In this document: positions 1-7,753 of the stretch, one piece after another | How the letters are laid out: each line of letters starts with the position of its first letter | How positions within the stretch are numbered: position 1 is the first letter of the stretch | NCBI RefSeq assembly: GCF_036746095.1 | Contig: NZ_DAIOEU010000004.1 | Span: 78,074 to 142,073 of the forward strand | Source: Dyella_B sp036746095 | Lineage (GTDB): Bacteria; Pseudomonadota; Gammaproteobacteria; Xanthomonadales; Rhodanobacteraceae | DNA: 64,000 nucleotides | Direction of reading: 5' to 3' | The notes under the pieces: generated by a model | Database searches by the model: none | What the model was told of the DNA's origin: nothing | The model's input: the letters and a program-made list of their open reading frames with translations, nothing else | Program-made: the position numbers and the translations under genes

Positions 1-2
1 GG

Positions 3-1637
3 CAACCGGATGCTGCGCAGGACGATTTCATCCGGGTCAATGCCCTGCCGTGGTTGGTGCGCATCATCCGGGTTACCGAAGGCGGTGTGCGTTTGAACCT
101 GGACATGTTGCCGGGCGTGGCATGGGGCAAGCGAAAACCGCATGTGCATCGCATCGAGCAGGGCATGGCATGGGACGACGGTGCATTTTTATGCGACCGG
201 CCGTTCGACGTCGACGAGACACGCGGCAGTGCCGTGATGGAGCTGCGTGAAGGCGAAATAGTGCGGATCGTGCTGATGGCCGGTACATGCGCGGATCCGT
301 CCCATGCACTGTCGCAAGCGGACACTTTGCTGGACATCACCACGGCCTATTGGCAGGCGTGGAGTGGACGCTGCGGCTACAAAGGTCCTTACGCGGATGC
401 GGTCGAACGCAGCGCGCTTGCGCTGAAGCTGCTGACCTACGTTCCCAGCGGCGCCATCGTCGCCGCGGCAACCACGTCTTTGCCGGAGACGCGAGGCGGC
501 CGTCGCAACTGGGATTACCGCCTGAGCTGGGTGCGCGATTCCACGCTGACGCTGTTTGCGCTTTCCGCCCTCGGCTATGAAGAAGAGCCGGAAGAGTTCC
601 GGCAGTTCCTCTTCAGCTGCGGCGCAGGGGACATATTCCCGACGCAAATCGTCTATGGCCTGCGTGGCGAAATGGATCTTCCCGAGCGCGAGCTGTCTTA
701 CTTGAGTGGCTATTGCGGTAGCCGTCCGGTGCGTATCGGCAATGCCGCGCATCGTCAGCGCCAGTTCGACGTCTACGGTGACGTGATGGACTGGCTGATG
801 CTGTTTCGCGAGCTGGGCGGCTGCTTGAAGCCAGACGAACTTGCGCTATTGCGTCGCACCGCCGATTACGTCGCCGAACATTGGCGCGAACCCGGGCAAG
901 GCTTCTGGGAAGAGCGCGGTAAACCCGAACACTTCGTCTACGGCAAGATGATGTGCTGGGTGGCGCTGGACCGCGCACAGGTGCTGCTGGATTGCCGCGA
1001 CTATGAAGACGTGATGCGGGCGATCGTCGAAGACGTGCATCAGCACGCCATTTCACCGCAAGGCTGGCTGCGCAAGTGCTACGACCACGATACGCTCGAT
1101 GCCGTGGCCCTACGCGCGCCGATCATCGACTTTCCACTTCCCCAAGGTTGCCTGCAAAACACCATAGCCGAAATAAAAACGCAGCTCGCCACACCACGAG
1201 GCGTCTATCGCTACCAAGGCGGCGACGGTCTGGATGGCGAGGAGGGCACCTTCGTCGCGTGCGGATTTTGGCTGGTGGATGCGTTGTTGTTTGCCGGCAA
1301 GACCGAAGAGGCGACGTCGTGGTTCGAGACCATGCTGCGACTCAGCAATGACGTCGGGCTATATGCGGAGGAGATCGATCCACGCGACGGCGGCTTCCTC
1401 GGCAATTTTCCGCAGGCGCTGTCACATCTGGCACTGATTCACGCGGCGGTATTGCTCGATTTCGTCGAACACGGCGGCCCGGAGGCCCTGCAGGGCACCC
1501 ATGCCGACCGTGTGCAGCACGCAGAGCGAATGATGGTGGAAGCGAGCAAGGCCAAGCAGCGGTCTTGCGCAGGCGTCGAGGCGAAGGATTGGGTACTGGA
1601 TGTGGCAGCGTTGGGATTGGGAGGAACTACGTCATAG
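3..1637 (+). CDS. Glycoside hydrolase family 15 protein (5' truncated by window edge)
   Basis: The reading frame is open from the first complete codon of the window, so the true start lies upstream; a TTG at 54 is only an internal codon. The protein matches GH15 (glucoamylase / bacterial trehalase-like) enzymes, which hydrolyse terminal alpha-glucosidic bonds with an (alpha/alpha)6 barrel and two catalytic glutamates. Seen in sequence: the NWDYRLSWVRD substrate-site motif near base 507, a FWEERG segment near 905 and a YAEEIDPRDGG segment near 1360 followed by NFPQALSHLALI, the usual C-terminal GH15 block. About 545 residues are visible against roughly 600 in the family. No signal peptide can be judged because the N terminus is missing. 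Trehalase and glucoamylase-like activities cannot be separated from sequence alone. Confidence 0.88.
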   Translation, partial: QPDAAQDDFIRVNALPWLVRIIRVTEGGVRLNLDMLPGVAWGKRKPHVHRIEQGMAWDDGAFLCDRPFDVDETRGSAVMELREGEIVRIVLMAGTCADPSHALSQADTLLDITTAYWQAWSGRCGYKGPYADAVERSALALKLLTYVPSGAIVAAATTSLPETRGGRRNWDYRLSWVRDSTLTLFALSALGYEEEPEEFRQFLFSCGAGDIFPTQIVYGLRGEMDLPERELSYLSGYCGSRPVRIGNAAHRQRQFDVYGDVMDWLMLFRELGGCLKPDELALLRRTADYVAEHWREPGQGFWEERGKPEHFVYGKMMCWVALDRAQVLLDCRDYEDVMRAIVEDVHQHAISPQGWLRKCYDHDTLDAVALRAPIIDFPLPQGCLQNTIAEIKTQLATPRGVYRYQGGDGLDGEEGTFVACGFWLVDALLFAGKTEEATSWFETMLRLSNDVGLYAEEIDPRDGGFLGNFPQALSHLALIHAAVLLDFVEHGGPEALQGTHADRVQHAERMMVEASKAKQRSCAGVEAKDWVLDVAALGLGGTTS

Positions 1638-1646
1638 CGGCGTGGG

Positions 1647-1682
1647 TTGGGGCGCTCGGAACGCGAACCCCAACGGCGCCCC
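1647..1682. terminator. Hairpins between convergent GH15 and SDR genes
   Basis: Two mutually exclusive perfect stems lie here: TTGGGG (1647-1652) with CCCCAA (1668-1673), and GGGGCGC (1649-1655) with GCGCCCC (1676-1682). They sit between the stop codons of two convergent genes, the usual place for a shared terminator, but there is no T-run on either side, so this is a weak call. Confidence 0.35.
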
Positions 1683-1718
1683 ATGTGCACACATGCGGTG
1701 TCGGGGTTCGGTGTTGCT

Positions 1719-2735
1719 TCACTCCAGCCGGCTCCTTCGCGCAAACATCAACGCTGCCAGTGCGCCGGCGCCCAGCAGCAACGCATTGCGATTCGACGTC
1801 AACCACCATTGCAAACTGATGGACTTGGCGCGCGCATCGAATCGCCCATGCGTGCCGTAATCCACGGGTGCTGCTTCGAACAGGTTGTCGGGCCGTTCCT
1901 CCGGCACGGGTTGTGTGTCCACTTGGCCGGCGTAGCCCTGCTTCGCCAACACGCGATCGACCAGCGAGGGAAACCACTTGTTGGCCACGATCGCCTTGAC
2001 GGCGGGAAAGCCCACGCACACTTCGCGGCGCCGGTGGTGGGCCGCCCAATACACGCCGCGTGCGGCCAGTTCCGGCTGGAAGATCGGTGGCACCGGTTGC
2101 GGACGGCCATCCAGGCGATTGCGTGCCCATTCGAATTGCGGCGTGTTGAACGCCGACAGCTGCACCATCGTGACGTGTATTTTGCTGCGTTCGTGCAGCA
2201 GCTCCACGCGCAATGCATCGGTAAAGCCGCGGATGGCGAACTTGCTCGCGCAATAGGGCGCCTGCAGGGGAATGGCGCGATAGGCCAGCGCCGAGCCGAC
2301 CTGCACGATGGTGCCGCGATTGCGCGGGCGCATGCGCTTGAGCGCGGAAAGCGTGCCATGCACGGCGCCGAGATAGGTGACTTCGGTGGCGCGGCGGAAT
2401 TCCTCGGCCGTGATCTCGCTGACGGGTGCGAAGACAGTGGTCATGGCGGCATTGATCCAGATATCGATGGCGCCAAGTTCCTGCTCGATGCGTTCGGCGG
2501 CTGCCTCGACTTGTTCGGCGTTGGCCACGTCGACCGGTATGGGCAGCGCCATACCGCCCAATTCACGCAGTTCCTTGGCGGCATGCTCAAGCGCTGGGTT
2601 GTCGCGTGCGAGCAGGGCAATCCATGCGCCGTCGCGCGCAAAACGGTGGGCGGTGGCGCGGCCGACACCGGCGGAGGCGCCGGTAATCACCACGACTTCA
2701 GGTCGTCTCTTGGGAAGAGTGCTCTTCATGGTCAT
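1719..2735 (-). CDS. SDR-family NAD(P)-dependent oxidoreductase
   Basis: Classical short-chain dehydrogenase/reductase, 338 residues. The cofactor motif TGASAGVG is at residues 18-25, the structural WINAA motif at about 93-97, catalytic Ser148 in QVGSAL, and the YCASK catalytic Tyr161/Lys165 pair. It is longer than a minimal SDR (about 250 residues): a C-terminal extension ends in a hydrophobic segment (about 313-330) and a short basic tail, which suggests membrane anchoring. The start overlaps the stop of the upstream gene by four bases (ATGA), so it is translationally coupled to the rhodopsin-transducer homologue. As the last gene of the leftward cluster with an enolase-family dehydratase and an MFS transporter it may oxidise or reduce a sugar-derived intermediate; the substrate is unknown. 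Confidence 0.85.
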   Translation of the reverse strand: MTMKSTLPKRRPEVVVITGASAGVGRATAHRFARDGAWIALLARDNPALEHAAKELRELGGMALPIPVDVANAEQVEAAAERIEQELGAIDIWINAAMTTVFAPVSEITAEEFRRATEVTYLGAVHGTLSALKRMRPRNRGTIVQVGSALAYRAIPLQAPYCASKFAIRGFTDALRVELLHERSKIHVTMVQLSAFNTPQFEWARNRLDGRPQPVPPIFQPELAARGVYWAAHHRRREVCVGFPAVKAIVANKWFPSLVDRVLAKQGYAGQVDTQPVPEERPDNLFEAAPVDYGTHGRFDARAKSISLQWWLTSNRNALLLGAGALAALMFARRSRLE

Positions 2736-3118
2736 TCACTCGCATAGGCGATGGTGGAAAGGAGCGCGAGTGCCGCCTGGCGCGAATCCAGGCGCGTGTG
2801 CTGCACAACGATGGGAACATCCGACTCGATCAGCGTGGCGTAATCGGTATCGCGCGGTACCGGTTCCGGATCGGACAGGTCGTTGAAGCGCAGGTGCATC
2901 GTGCGCCGCGCAGGAACGACCACGCGATACGGGCCGGCCGGTTCGCGCTGCTTGAAATAGAGCGTCAAGGTGACCTGCGCATCCTGATCGTTGGTGTTGA
3001 GCATGCAGGCCGATTCATGGCTCATCAGGCGCGGATCATCGTTCGGTGCCTTATCCAGCGGGATATAGCCTTCCGCAATCGCCCAGCAGCGGCTGCCGAC
3101 GGAACGGGGCGTCATCAT
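2732..3118 (-). CDS. Orphan sensory rhodopsin transducer (ASRT) homologue
   Basis: This 128-residue protein closely resembles the Anabaena sensory rhodopsin transducer: the CWAIAEGYIP start, SHES-CMLN, EPAGPYRVVVPARRT, RFNDLSDPEPVPRDTDYA and the C-terminal VPIVVQHTRLDSRQAALALL block all match the family as I remember it. ASRT is a small soluble beta-sandwich that forms tetramers. Published comparative work proposed that the wider family are small-molecule, probably sugar, binding domains. No rhodopsin gene is in the window. A strong Shine-Dalgarno (AGGGGAGGT) sits just upstream of the ATGATG start, and the gene overlaps both neighbours by four bases, inside a tight cluster of PPC-domain, enolase-superfamily and SDR genes. 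That context favours a metabolic ligand-sensing or carrier role over light signalling. Confidence 0.88.
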   Translation of the reverse strand: MMTPRSVGSRCWAIAEGYIPLDKAPNDDPRLMSHESACMLNTNDQDAQVTLTLYFKQREPAGPYRVVVPARRTMHLRFNDLSDPEPVPRDTDYATLIESDVPIVVQHTRLDSRQAALALLSTIAYASE

Positions 3119-3567
3119 CCGACCTCCCCTTGATGCTGTTTGAACAAGGCAAGCCCGGCATCCGCGTCATAGCCCTTGTGCAACTGCACCGGGGCTTCGG
3201 TCATGATCACTTCCATCTGCTGGCGCACGTGCGCTTCCAGCAGGTGTCCGTCGAAAGTGTTGCCATCGCTGCCGCCGAGTACGGCGCGCATGCGGATGTG
3301 CGGCTTGCCGTTGCGCAAGGCGATATCGCCGACCAGCGACAGCACCTGCGTGGGATGAGCCACTTGCCGGGGATGGCAAGCATTTTTTTCCGCATCAAGA
3401 TAACCCAGCACGGCATCCTGCAAGGTGCCGCTGGCGGTGAAACTGGTGGCGCTCAATATTTCGCGCCGGGCAAAATCCTTCAGGCATGCATTCACTTCCT
3501 CGCCGCGGTCGAGCACGATGGACCAGGTGCGGGAGCCCTGGCCATGACGGATGAGCTGCTGCTGCAT
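3115..3567 (-). CDS. PPC (DUF296) domain protein
   Basis: A single PPC/DUF296 domain of about 150 residues, related to the plant AT-hook-associated and bacterial trimeric PPC proteins. Seen: a SATSFTASGTLQDAVLGY core, QVLSLVGDIAL, PHIRMRAVLGGSDG and FDGHLLEAHV, the conserved His/Gly strand pattern. I chose the ATG at 3567 rather than the upstream ATG at 3585: GAGGAGG lies six bases before it and overlaps the stop of the enolase-family gene, whereas the upstream ATG has no ribosome site. Bacterial PPC proteins are often annotated as DNA-binding but lack an AT-hook here, so DNA binding is not shown. The domain is commonly found beside small-molecule metabolic genes, as it is here. Confidence 0.82.
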   Translation of the reverse strand: MQQQLIRHGQGSRTWSIVLDRGEEVNACLKDFARREILSATSFTASGTLQDAVLGYLDAEKNACHPRQVAHPTQVLSLVGDIALRNGKPHIRMRAVLGGSDGNTFDGHLLEAHVRQQMEVIMTEAPVQLHKGYDADAGLALFKQHQGEVG

Positions 3568-3577
3568 GGCGACCTCC

Positions 3578-4681
3578 TCAAGCATTGACGCGATACGCTT
3601 CGATATCCTGCTTTTTCAATGTAAGGCCCAATCCCGCACGCGCGATGTCAACGACCAGTTCGCCGCGGCGCAACGTCGGCAAGCCATCGAAGAACATCGA
3701 TTCGATGCGGACATGATCGTGAAAGTATTCGATGTGCCGCACATCGGGTGCCGCGCAACACACGTGTGCGTGAAGATGCGGCGCGCAGTGCGCGGAAATC
3801 GGTATGCCGTAAGCTTGCGCCAACGCGGCGGCCTTCAGAAAGCCGGTGAAACCGCCACAACGCGTGCCGTCGATCTGCAGCACGTCCACCGCGCCGGCAT
3901 CGAGCATGCGCGCGAAATACCAGTTGCCCCAACCGTATTCGCCGGCAGCGACGTCGACGTTGTGACGCACGCGGTCGCGCACCAGCCGCAAGCCCGCCAG
4001 GTCATCCGAAGACACCGGCTCTTCGTACCAGTCGACCTTGCATTCGTCGAACGCGTCCATCAGCGTCAGCGCCTGTTTGCGCCCATAGGCGCCGTTGGCG
4101 TCGACCATCAGGCGCGTGTCCTCGCCAATCGCTTCGCGTGCCGCGAACACGCGCTTGGGGTCCTGTTCCGGATGCGAGCCGATTTTCATTTTTACGCGTG
4201 GAATGCCGAGCTCCACATAGCCGGCAAGCTGGGTTTGCAGCTGATCCACCGTGTAGGAGGTAAAGCCGCCGCTGCCATAGACGGGCGCGCTCTCGCGTGC
4301 GCGGCCCAGCAAGGTGAGCACGGAAACGCCCAGCAGCTTGGCTTTCAGATCCCACAAGGCGTGATCGACGGCCGACAAGGCCATCATGCCGAGGCCGGGT
4401 GCACCGATGTTGCGCAGGCTGCGATGCATCTTTTGCCACAGGCCCGGGATATCCATCGGATCGCCATCGAGCAGCACATCGCGCAACGGCTTGGCGATCA
4501 GCGCCGCCGCTGCGCTGTGCGTGTAGGTGTAACCCAGGCCCTCGTAGTCGCCGCAACGGATGCTGGCGAGCACGATGGTGGTGGCGTCCCAGCTGGTCGT
4601 GCCGTCGGCTTCGGGGGCATCGGTAGGCACCGTATAGGCCGCCGCTTCGACGCGGTCGATCTTGGTGGCGGCAGTGCTCAC
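3578..4681 (-). CDS. Enolase-superfamily (mandelate racemase / muconate lactonizing type) enzyme
   Basis: A 367-residue enolase-superfamily enzyme, which abstracts the alpha-proton of a carboxylate; many members dehydrate sugar acids. The N-terminal capping domain spans about 1-130. The barrel shows the KMK acid/base motif (164-166), VDANGAY with metal ligand Asp194, WYEEP with Glu220/221, GEYGW with Glu248, QIDGTRCGG with Asp271, and SAHCAPHLHAHV with His298, so the active site looks complete and of mandelate-racemase subgroup type (Lys/His plus Asp-His). It is followed immediately by the PPC, ASRT and SDR genes and preceded by an MFS transporter. A sugar-acid dehydratase is the most likely role, but substrate assignment in this superfamily from sequence alone is unreliable. 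Confidence 0.88.
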   Translation of the reverse strand: MSTAATKIDRVEAAAYTVPTDAPEADGTTSWDATTIVLASIRCGDYEGLGYTYTHSAAAALIAKPLRDVLLDGDPMDIPGLWQKMHRSLRNIGAPGLGMMALSAVDHALWDLKAKLLGVSVLTLLGRARESAPVYGSGGFTSYTVDQLQTQLAGYVELGIPRVKMKIGSHPEQDPKRVFAAREAIGEDTRLMVDANGAYGRKQALTLMDAFDECKVDWYEEPVSSDDLAGLRLVRDRVRHNVDVAAGEYGWGNWYFARMLDAGAVDVLQIDGTRCGGFTGFLKAAALAQAYGIPISAHCAPHLHAHVCCAAPDVRHIEYFHDHVRIESMFFDGLPTLRRGELVVDIARAGLGLTLKKQDIEAYRVNA

Positions 4682-4717
4682 TGAAGGGGTTCCCCAGCGG
4701 CATGGAATGAGGTGTCG

Positions 4718-4793
4718 TGTACGAGTGACATGACCGCAAAAAGAAAACGCTGATGCGTTTCATCCTGCGCGGAGCGGGGTCATGTACGAGTGA
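4718..4793. promoter_or_regulatory. Direct repeat TGTACGAGTGA x2 upstream of enolase-family gene
   Basis: Two identical 11-base copies of TGTACGAGTGA lie at 4718-4728 and 4783-4793, 65 bases apart, in the 273-base gap between the MFS gene and the start of the enolase-family operon. Their position just upstream of the first start codon makes them candidate binding sites for an activator or repressor of the cluster. No regulator gene is visible next to them. Confidence 0.35.
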
Positions 4794-4871
4794 ACGATGT
4801 GGTGTGGATATGTGGATGCGGCGTCGTATTGGCGTGCTTTAAGAGCGTATTACGTTGGAAACATAGTGTTG

Positions 4872-4889
4872 GCCGGGACGAATCCCGGC
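4872..4889. terminator. Hairpin downstream of the MFS gene
   Basis: A perfect seven-base stem, GCCGGGA / TCCCGGC with a CGAA loop, lies about 65 bases beyond the stop of the leftward MFS gene. It lacks a T-run in the direction of transcription, so it may be a weak terminator or one arm of the dispersed intergenic repeat family whose core is CCGGC-GAAA-GCCGG. Confidence 0.35.
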
Positions 4890-4954
4890 TTCGAAAAAAC
4901 CAGAGGACTGCCGAGATTCCATCCCGGCCTGCACGAGCCACGTAGGCAGAAATG

Positions 4955-6283
4955 TCACTCGTTCGCCAGCGCCTTGTTCACCCGTAATGCGATCAACGTG
5001 CACGCCACGCCCGAGAGCAGGTACACGCTTACCGCTACCAGCCCGAAGCGGACCGACAGCCCAAGCGCTACCAGTGGCGCAAATGCCGCGCCGATCAGCC
5101 ACGCGAAATCCGAGGTCAGGGCGGCGCCGGTATAGCGCAGGCGAATCTCGAAATTGGACGTGACGCTGCCGGCCGCTTGCCCGTACGACAGGCCCAGCAG
5201 GCCGAAACCGATGATGATGAAGGCATCCTGCGCGATCTGGTTGCCGCCCAGCAACCAGGGAGCGAACAGCGCGAAGATGCCGATGAGCACGGCTGTCGTG
5301 CCAAGCGTGCTGCGGCGTCCGATGCGGTCGGCGATGACGCCGGAGGCAATGGTGCCGATGATGCCGACCAATGCGCCGATGATCTGTACGGTAAGCACCG
5401 TGCTCACCTCCTGCGTCGTGCCCAGCACGATCCACGACAGCGGGAAGATCGACACCAGATGGAACAACGCATAGCTCGCCAGTGCGGCAAACGCGCCGAT
5501 GAAAATGTTGTAGCCCTGCCGGTGCAGCATGTCGATGATGCCGATCGGTTCCAGCTCGCGCTCTTCCATGGCAAGCGTGTATTCCTCCGTTACCACCAGG
5601 CGCAGGCGTGCGAACAGCGCCACGACGTTGATGGTGAAGGCCACGTAGAAGGGATAGCGCCAACCCCATTCGATGAAGTCGTCGGTAGCCAGTTCCGTGC
5701 GCAGGAACAGGAACAGGCCGCTGGCGATCAGGAAGCCGATCGGTGCGCTGAGCTGACCCAGCATGGCGTACCAGCCGCGCTTTTCCGGCGGCGTATTGAG
5801 CGCGAGCAGGGAGGGCAGGCCATCCCATGAGCCGCCCTGCGCAACGCCTTGCAGAATGCGGAAGAAAGTCAGCAGGCCGATGGCCCAGCCGCCGATCGTG
5901 GTGTAGCTGGGCAGGAACGCCATGCCGGCGGTGGCGCTGCCGAGCAGGAACATGGCGATGGTGAGCTTGGTGCCGCGGCTCCAGCGCCGCTGCGCCGTCA
6001 TGAACAGCGTGGTGCCGAGCGGGCGGACGATGAAGGCCAGCGACAGGATCGCAAACGAGAGCAGCATGCCGTCCAATCGGCTTTCGAACGGAAAGAACAC
6101 CGACGGAAACACCAGCACGCAGGCGATGCCGAAGACGAAAAAGTCGAAGTATTCGGCGGTTCGCCCGACGATGACGCCGATGGCGATTTCGCCGGGCGCC
6201 AGGCGGGCGTGGGCGTGGATGCGCCCGAGATCTTCCGGAGTCAAGCCGGCGGGTTCACGCTGATCCTCAAACGTACTGGACAT
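4955..6283 (-). CDS. MFS transporter (metabolite:H+ symporter type)
   Basis: Major facilitator superfamily protein of about 442 residues with roughly twelve hydrophobic segments. The N-terminal helix with GRTAEYFDFFVFG, the LLTFFRILQGVAQGGSWDG segment and the mid-protein ADRIGRRS loop resemble the metabolite:H+ symporter branch (KgtP/ProP/ShiA type). The loop after helix 2 reads QRRWSRG instead of the usual GxxxDRxGRR. The ATG at 6283 (MSSTFEDQ) fits better than the upstream ATG at 6322, which would add an unlikely proline-rich leader. It is transcribed toward the enolase-superfamily cluster with a 273-base gap, so it probably imports that pathway's substrate, perhaps from its own promoter. 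Confidence 0.85.
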   Translation of the reverse strand: MSSTFEDQREPAGLTPEDLGRIHAHARLAPGEIAIGVIVGRTAEYFDFFVFGIACVLVFPSVFFPFESRLDGMLLSFAILSLAFIVRPLGTTLFMTAQRRWSRGTKLTIAMFLLGSATAGMAFLPSYTTIGGWAIGLLTFFRILQGVAQGGSWDGLPSLLALNTPPEKRGWYAMLGQLSAPIGFLIASGLFLFLRTELATDDFIEWGWRYPFYVAFTINVVALFARLRLVVTEEYTLAMEERELEPIGIIDMLHRQGYNIFIGAFAALASYALFHLVSIFPLSWIVLGTTQEVSTVLTVQIIGALVGIIGTIASGVIADRIGRRSTLGTTAVLIGIFALFAPWLLGGNQIAQDAFIIIGFGLLGLSYGQAAGSVTSNFEIRLRYTGAALTSDFAWLIGAAFAPLVALGLSVRFGLVAVSVYLLSGVACTLIALRVNKALANE

Positions 6284-6762
6284 CGTCGTTACTCGGATAG
6301 GGAGGTGCGGCGGGCACAGCATGGCACCGATGTGGCGCCAAGGCTAGGGTGGGGCAGGTGGATTTTTTGTTTTGCAGTCGCCGGAAAGTCTTTCCTCGCC
6401 ATTCCAATGAAGGCTGTAATCCAGCGATTTTTGGCGAAAAGGCACTGGATTCCAGCTTTCGCTGGAATGACGAATGAAGGATTTCCAGTAGCCGGTGCAT
6501 CGCTCAGTGCACGAAGCATTCATGCCCTAACTCGGCATCATTTGCCCATCATGTCGAACGCCGCCGAACCTCTCGATACACTCCTCCAAATGAGGGCCGC
6601 TATCTGCTGTGACAGCTTCCGGTTCTGGATGTATCGACGTGACAGTCGCGTGGCAGCCAGGCGAAATGCCGCAGTTCGGCATGGAACCATTTGCGTGAGG
6701 CCTATCGATCGGCGTACCTTGTCGACACAGCAGTACCCCCTTCTCATTCGGTTGCGTCGGTC
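6284..6762. other. Divergent intergenic region between MFS and cyoA
   Basis: This 479-base gap must hold the promoters for the leftward MFS gene and the rightward cyo operon. I see no credible protein-coding gene in it; its clearest content is the inverted-repeat pair at 6397-6472. No strong sigma70 boxes were recognised by eye. Confidence 0.6.
6397..6472. repeat. Inverted-repeat pair, CGTCATTCC family
   Basis: Left arm 6397-6424 and right arm 6445-6472 are imperfect inverted copies (23 of 28 positions match by eye). The right arm alone folds as ATTCCAGC-TTTC-GCTGGAAT and ends GACG. The same core recurs at 10838, 21777, 25713 and 43651, so this is one member of a dispersed REP/BIME-like family confined to intergenic DNA. 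Confidence 0.8.
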
Positions 6763-7734
6763 ATGTCCATGAAGACTCTCCGCGGACTGCTACTGCTAGC
6801 TCTGCTCCTGGCATTGTCGGGCTGCCATACGGTGCTGATGTCGCCGTCCGGTGACGTGGCGCTGCAGCAGCGCAATCTGATCATCACCTCGTTCGTCCTG
6901 ATGCTGCTGATCGTGGTGCCGGTGATCATCGCTTCGCTGGTGTTCGCCTGGCGCTACCGCGCTTCCAACGAAAAGGCGCACTACGATCCGGAGTGGGATC
7001 ATTCCACCATCGTGGAGCTGATGATCTGGTCGGCGCCGTTGCTGATCATCATTGCGCTCGGTGCCATCACCTGGGTGAGCACGCACAAGCTCGATCCGTA
7101 CCGTCCGCTCGACCGCATTGCGTCCGGCAAGGTGGTACCGGCGAACATGAAGCCGCTGGAAGTGGACGTGGTCGCACTCGACTGGAAGTGGCTTTTCATC
7201 TACCCCGAGCAAAACATTGCGGTAGTGAACGAGATGGCGGCGCCGGTGGACCGTCCGATTCATTTCAAGCTCACCGCCTCCACGGTGATGAACTCGTTCT
7301 TCATTCCCGCGCTGGCTGGCCAGATCTATGCCATGCCGGGCATGCAGACCACGCTGCAGGCGGTGATCAACAAGCCGGGTGACTACTGGGGCATGTCCGC
7401 CAACTACAGCGGCGCCGGTTTCTCGTACATGAACTTCACCTTCCACGGCATGAGCCAGGATGCGTTCGACAAATGGGTGGCGCAAGCGAAAAGCCACGGC
7501 GATACGCTGGACCACGCCACCTATGTCGCGCTGGAAGCACCCAGCGAAAAGAATCCGGTGCACTACTACGGCAGCGTCACGCCGGGACTTTTCCAAACCA
7601 TCCTCAATCGCTGCGTTGAGCCGGGGCCTTCCTGCATGAACATGCTTCGCGTGCCCGGGCCTGGCGGGAGTGGGAGTGAAGCGTCCGCTTCGTCCGACAG
7701 CCATGCAGCGATGTTGATGGCTCATCCACAGTGA
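6763..7734 (+). CDS. cyoA: Cytochrome bo3 ubiquinol oxidase subunit II
   Basis: Subunit II of a quinol-type haem-copper oxidase. The start is taken at the ATG giving MSMKTLRG because it places a lipoprotein signal with lipobox LSGC (Cys21) directly after a hydrophobic stretch; the frame extends further upstream but without a plausible signal. Two transmembrane helices follow (about residues 38-65 and 84-105), then a periplasmic cupredoxin domain. The CuA ligand motif of cytochrome c oxidases (CxxxC...H..M) is absent: the corresponding region reads FSYMNFTFHGMSQ, typical of CyoA. It is the first gene of cyoABCD. The complex oxidises ubiquinol, reduces O2 to water and pumps protons. Confidence 0.95.
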   Translation: MSMKTLRGLLLLALLLALSGCHTVLMSPSGDVALQQRNLIITSFVLMLLIVVPVIIASLVFAWRYRASNEKAHYDPEWDHSTIVELMIWSAPLLIIIALGAITWVSTHKLDPYRPLDRIASGKVVPANMKPLEVDVVALDWKWLFIYPEQNIAVVNEMAAPVDRPIHFKLTASTVMNSFFIPALAGQIYAMPGMQTTLQAVINKPGDYWGMSANYSGAGFSYMNFTFHGMSQDAFDKWVAQAKSHGDTLDHATYVALEAPSEKNPVHYYGSVTPGLFQTILNRCVEPGPSCMNMLRVPGPGGSGSEASASSDSHAAMLMAHPQ

Positions 7735-7753
7735 ACTGAAGCACGGTGCCGCG

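Noticed and set aside
1647..2747. 366-codon plus-strand frame opposite the SDR gene
   Set aside because: Shadow of the SDR gene, which has full catalytic motifs and operon coupling on the minus strand.
2732..3118. Light-sensing role for the rhodopsin-transducer homologue
   Set aside because: No rhodopsin or retinal-synthesis gene lies in the window and the operon is metabolic; kept only as a homology name.
3551..4684. 377-codon plus-strand frame opposite the enolase-superfamily gene
   Set aside because: Shadow frame; the opposite strand has an intact active site and coupled neighbours.
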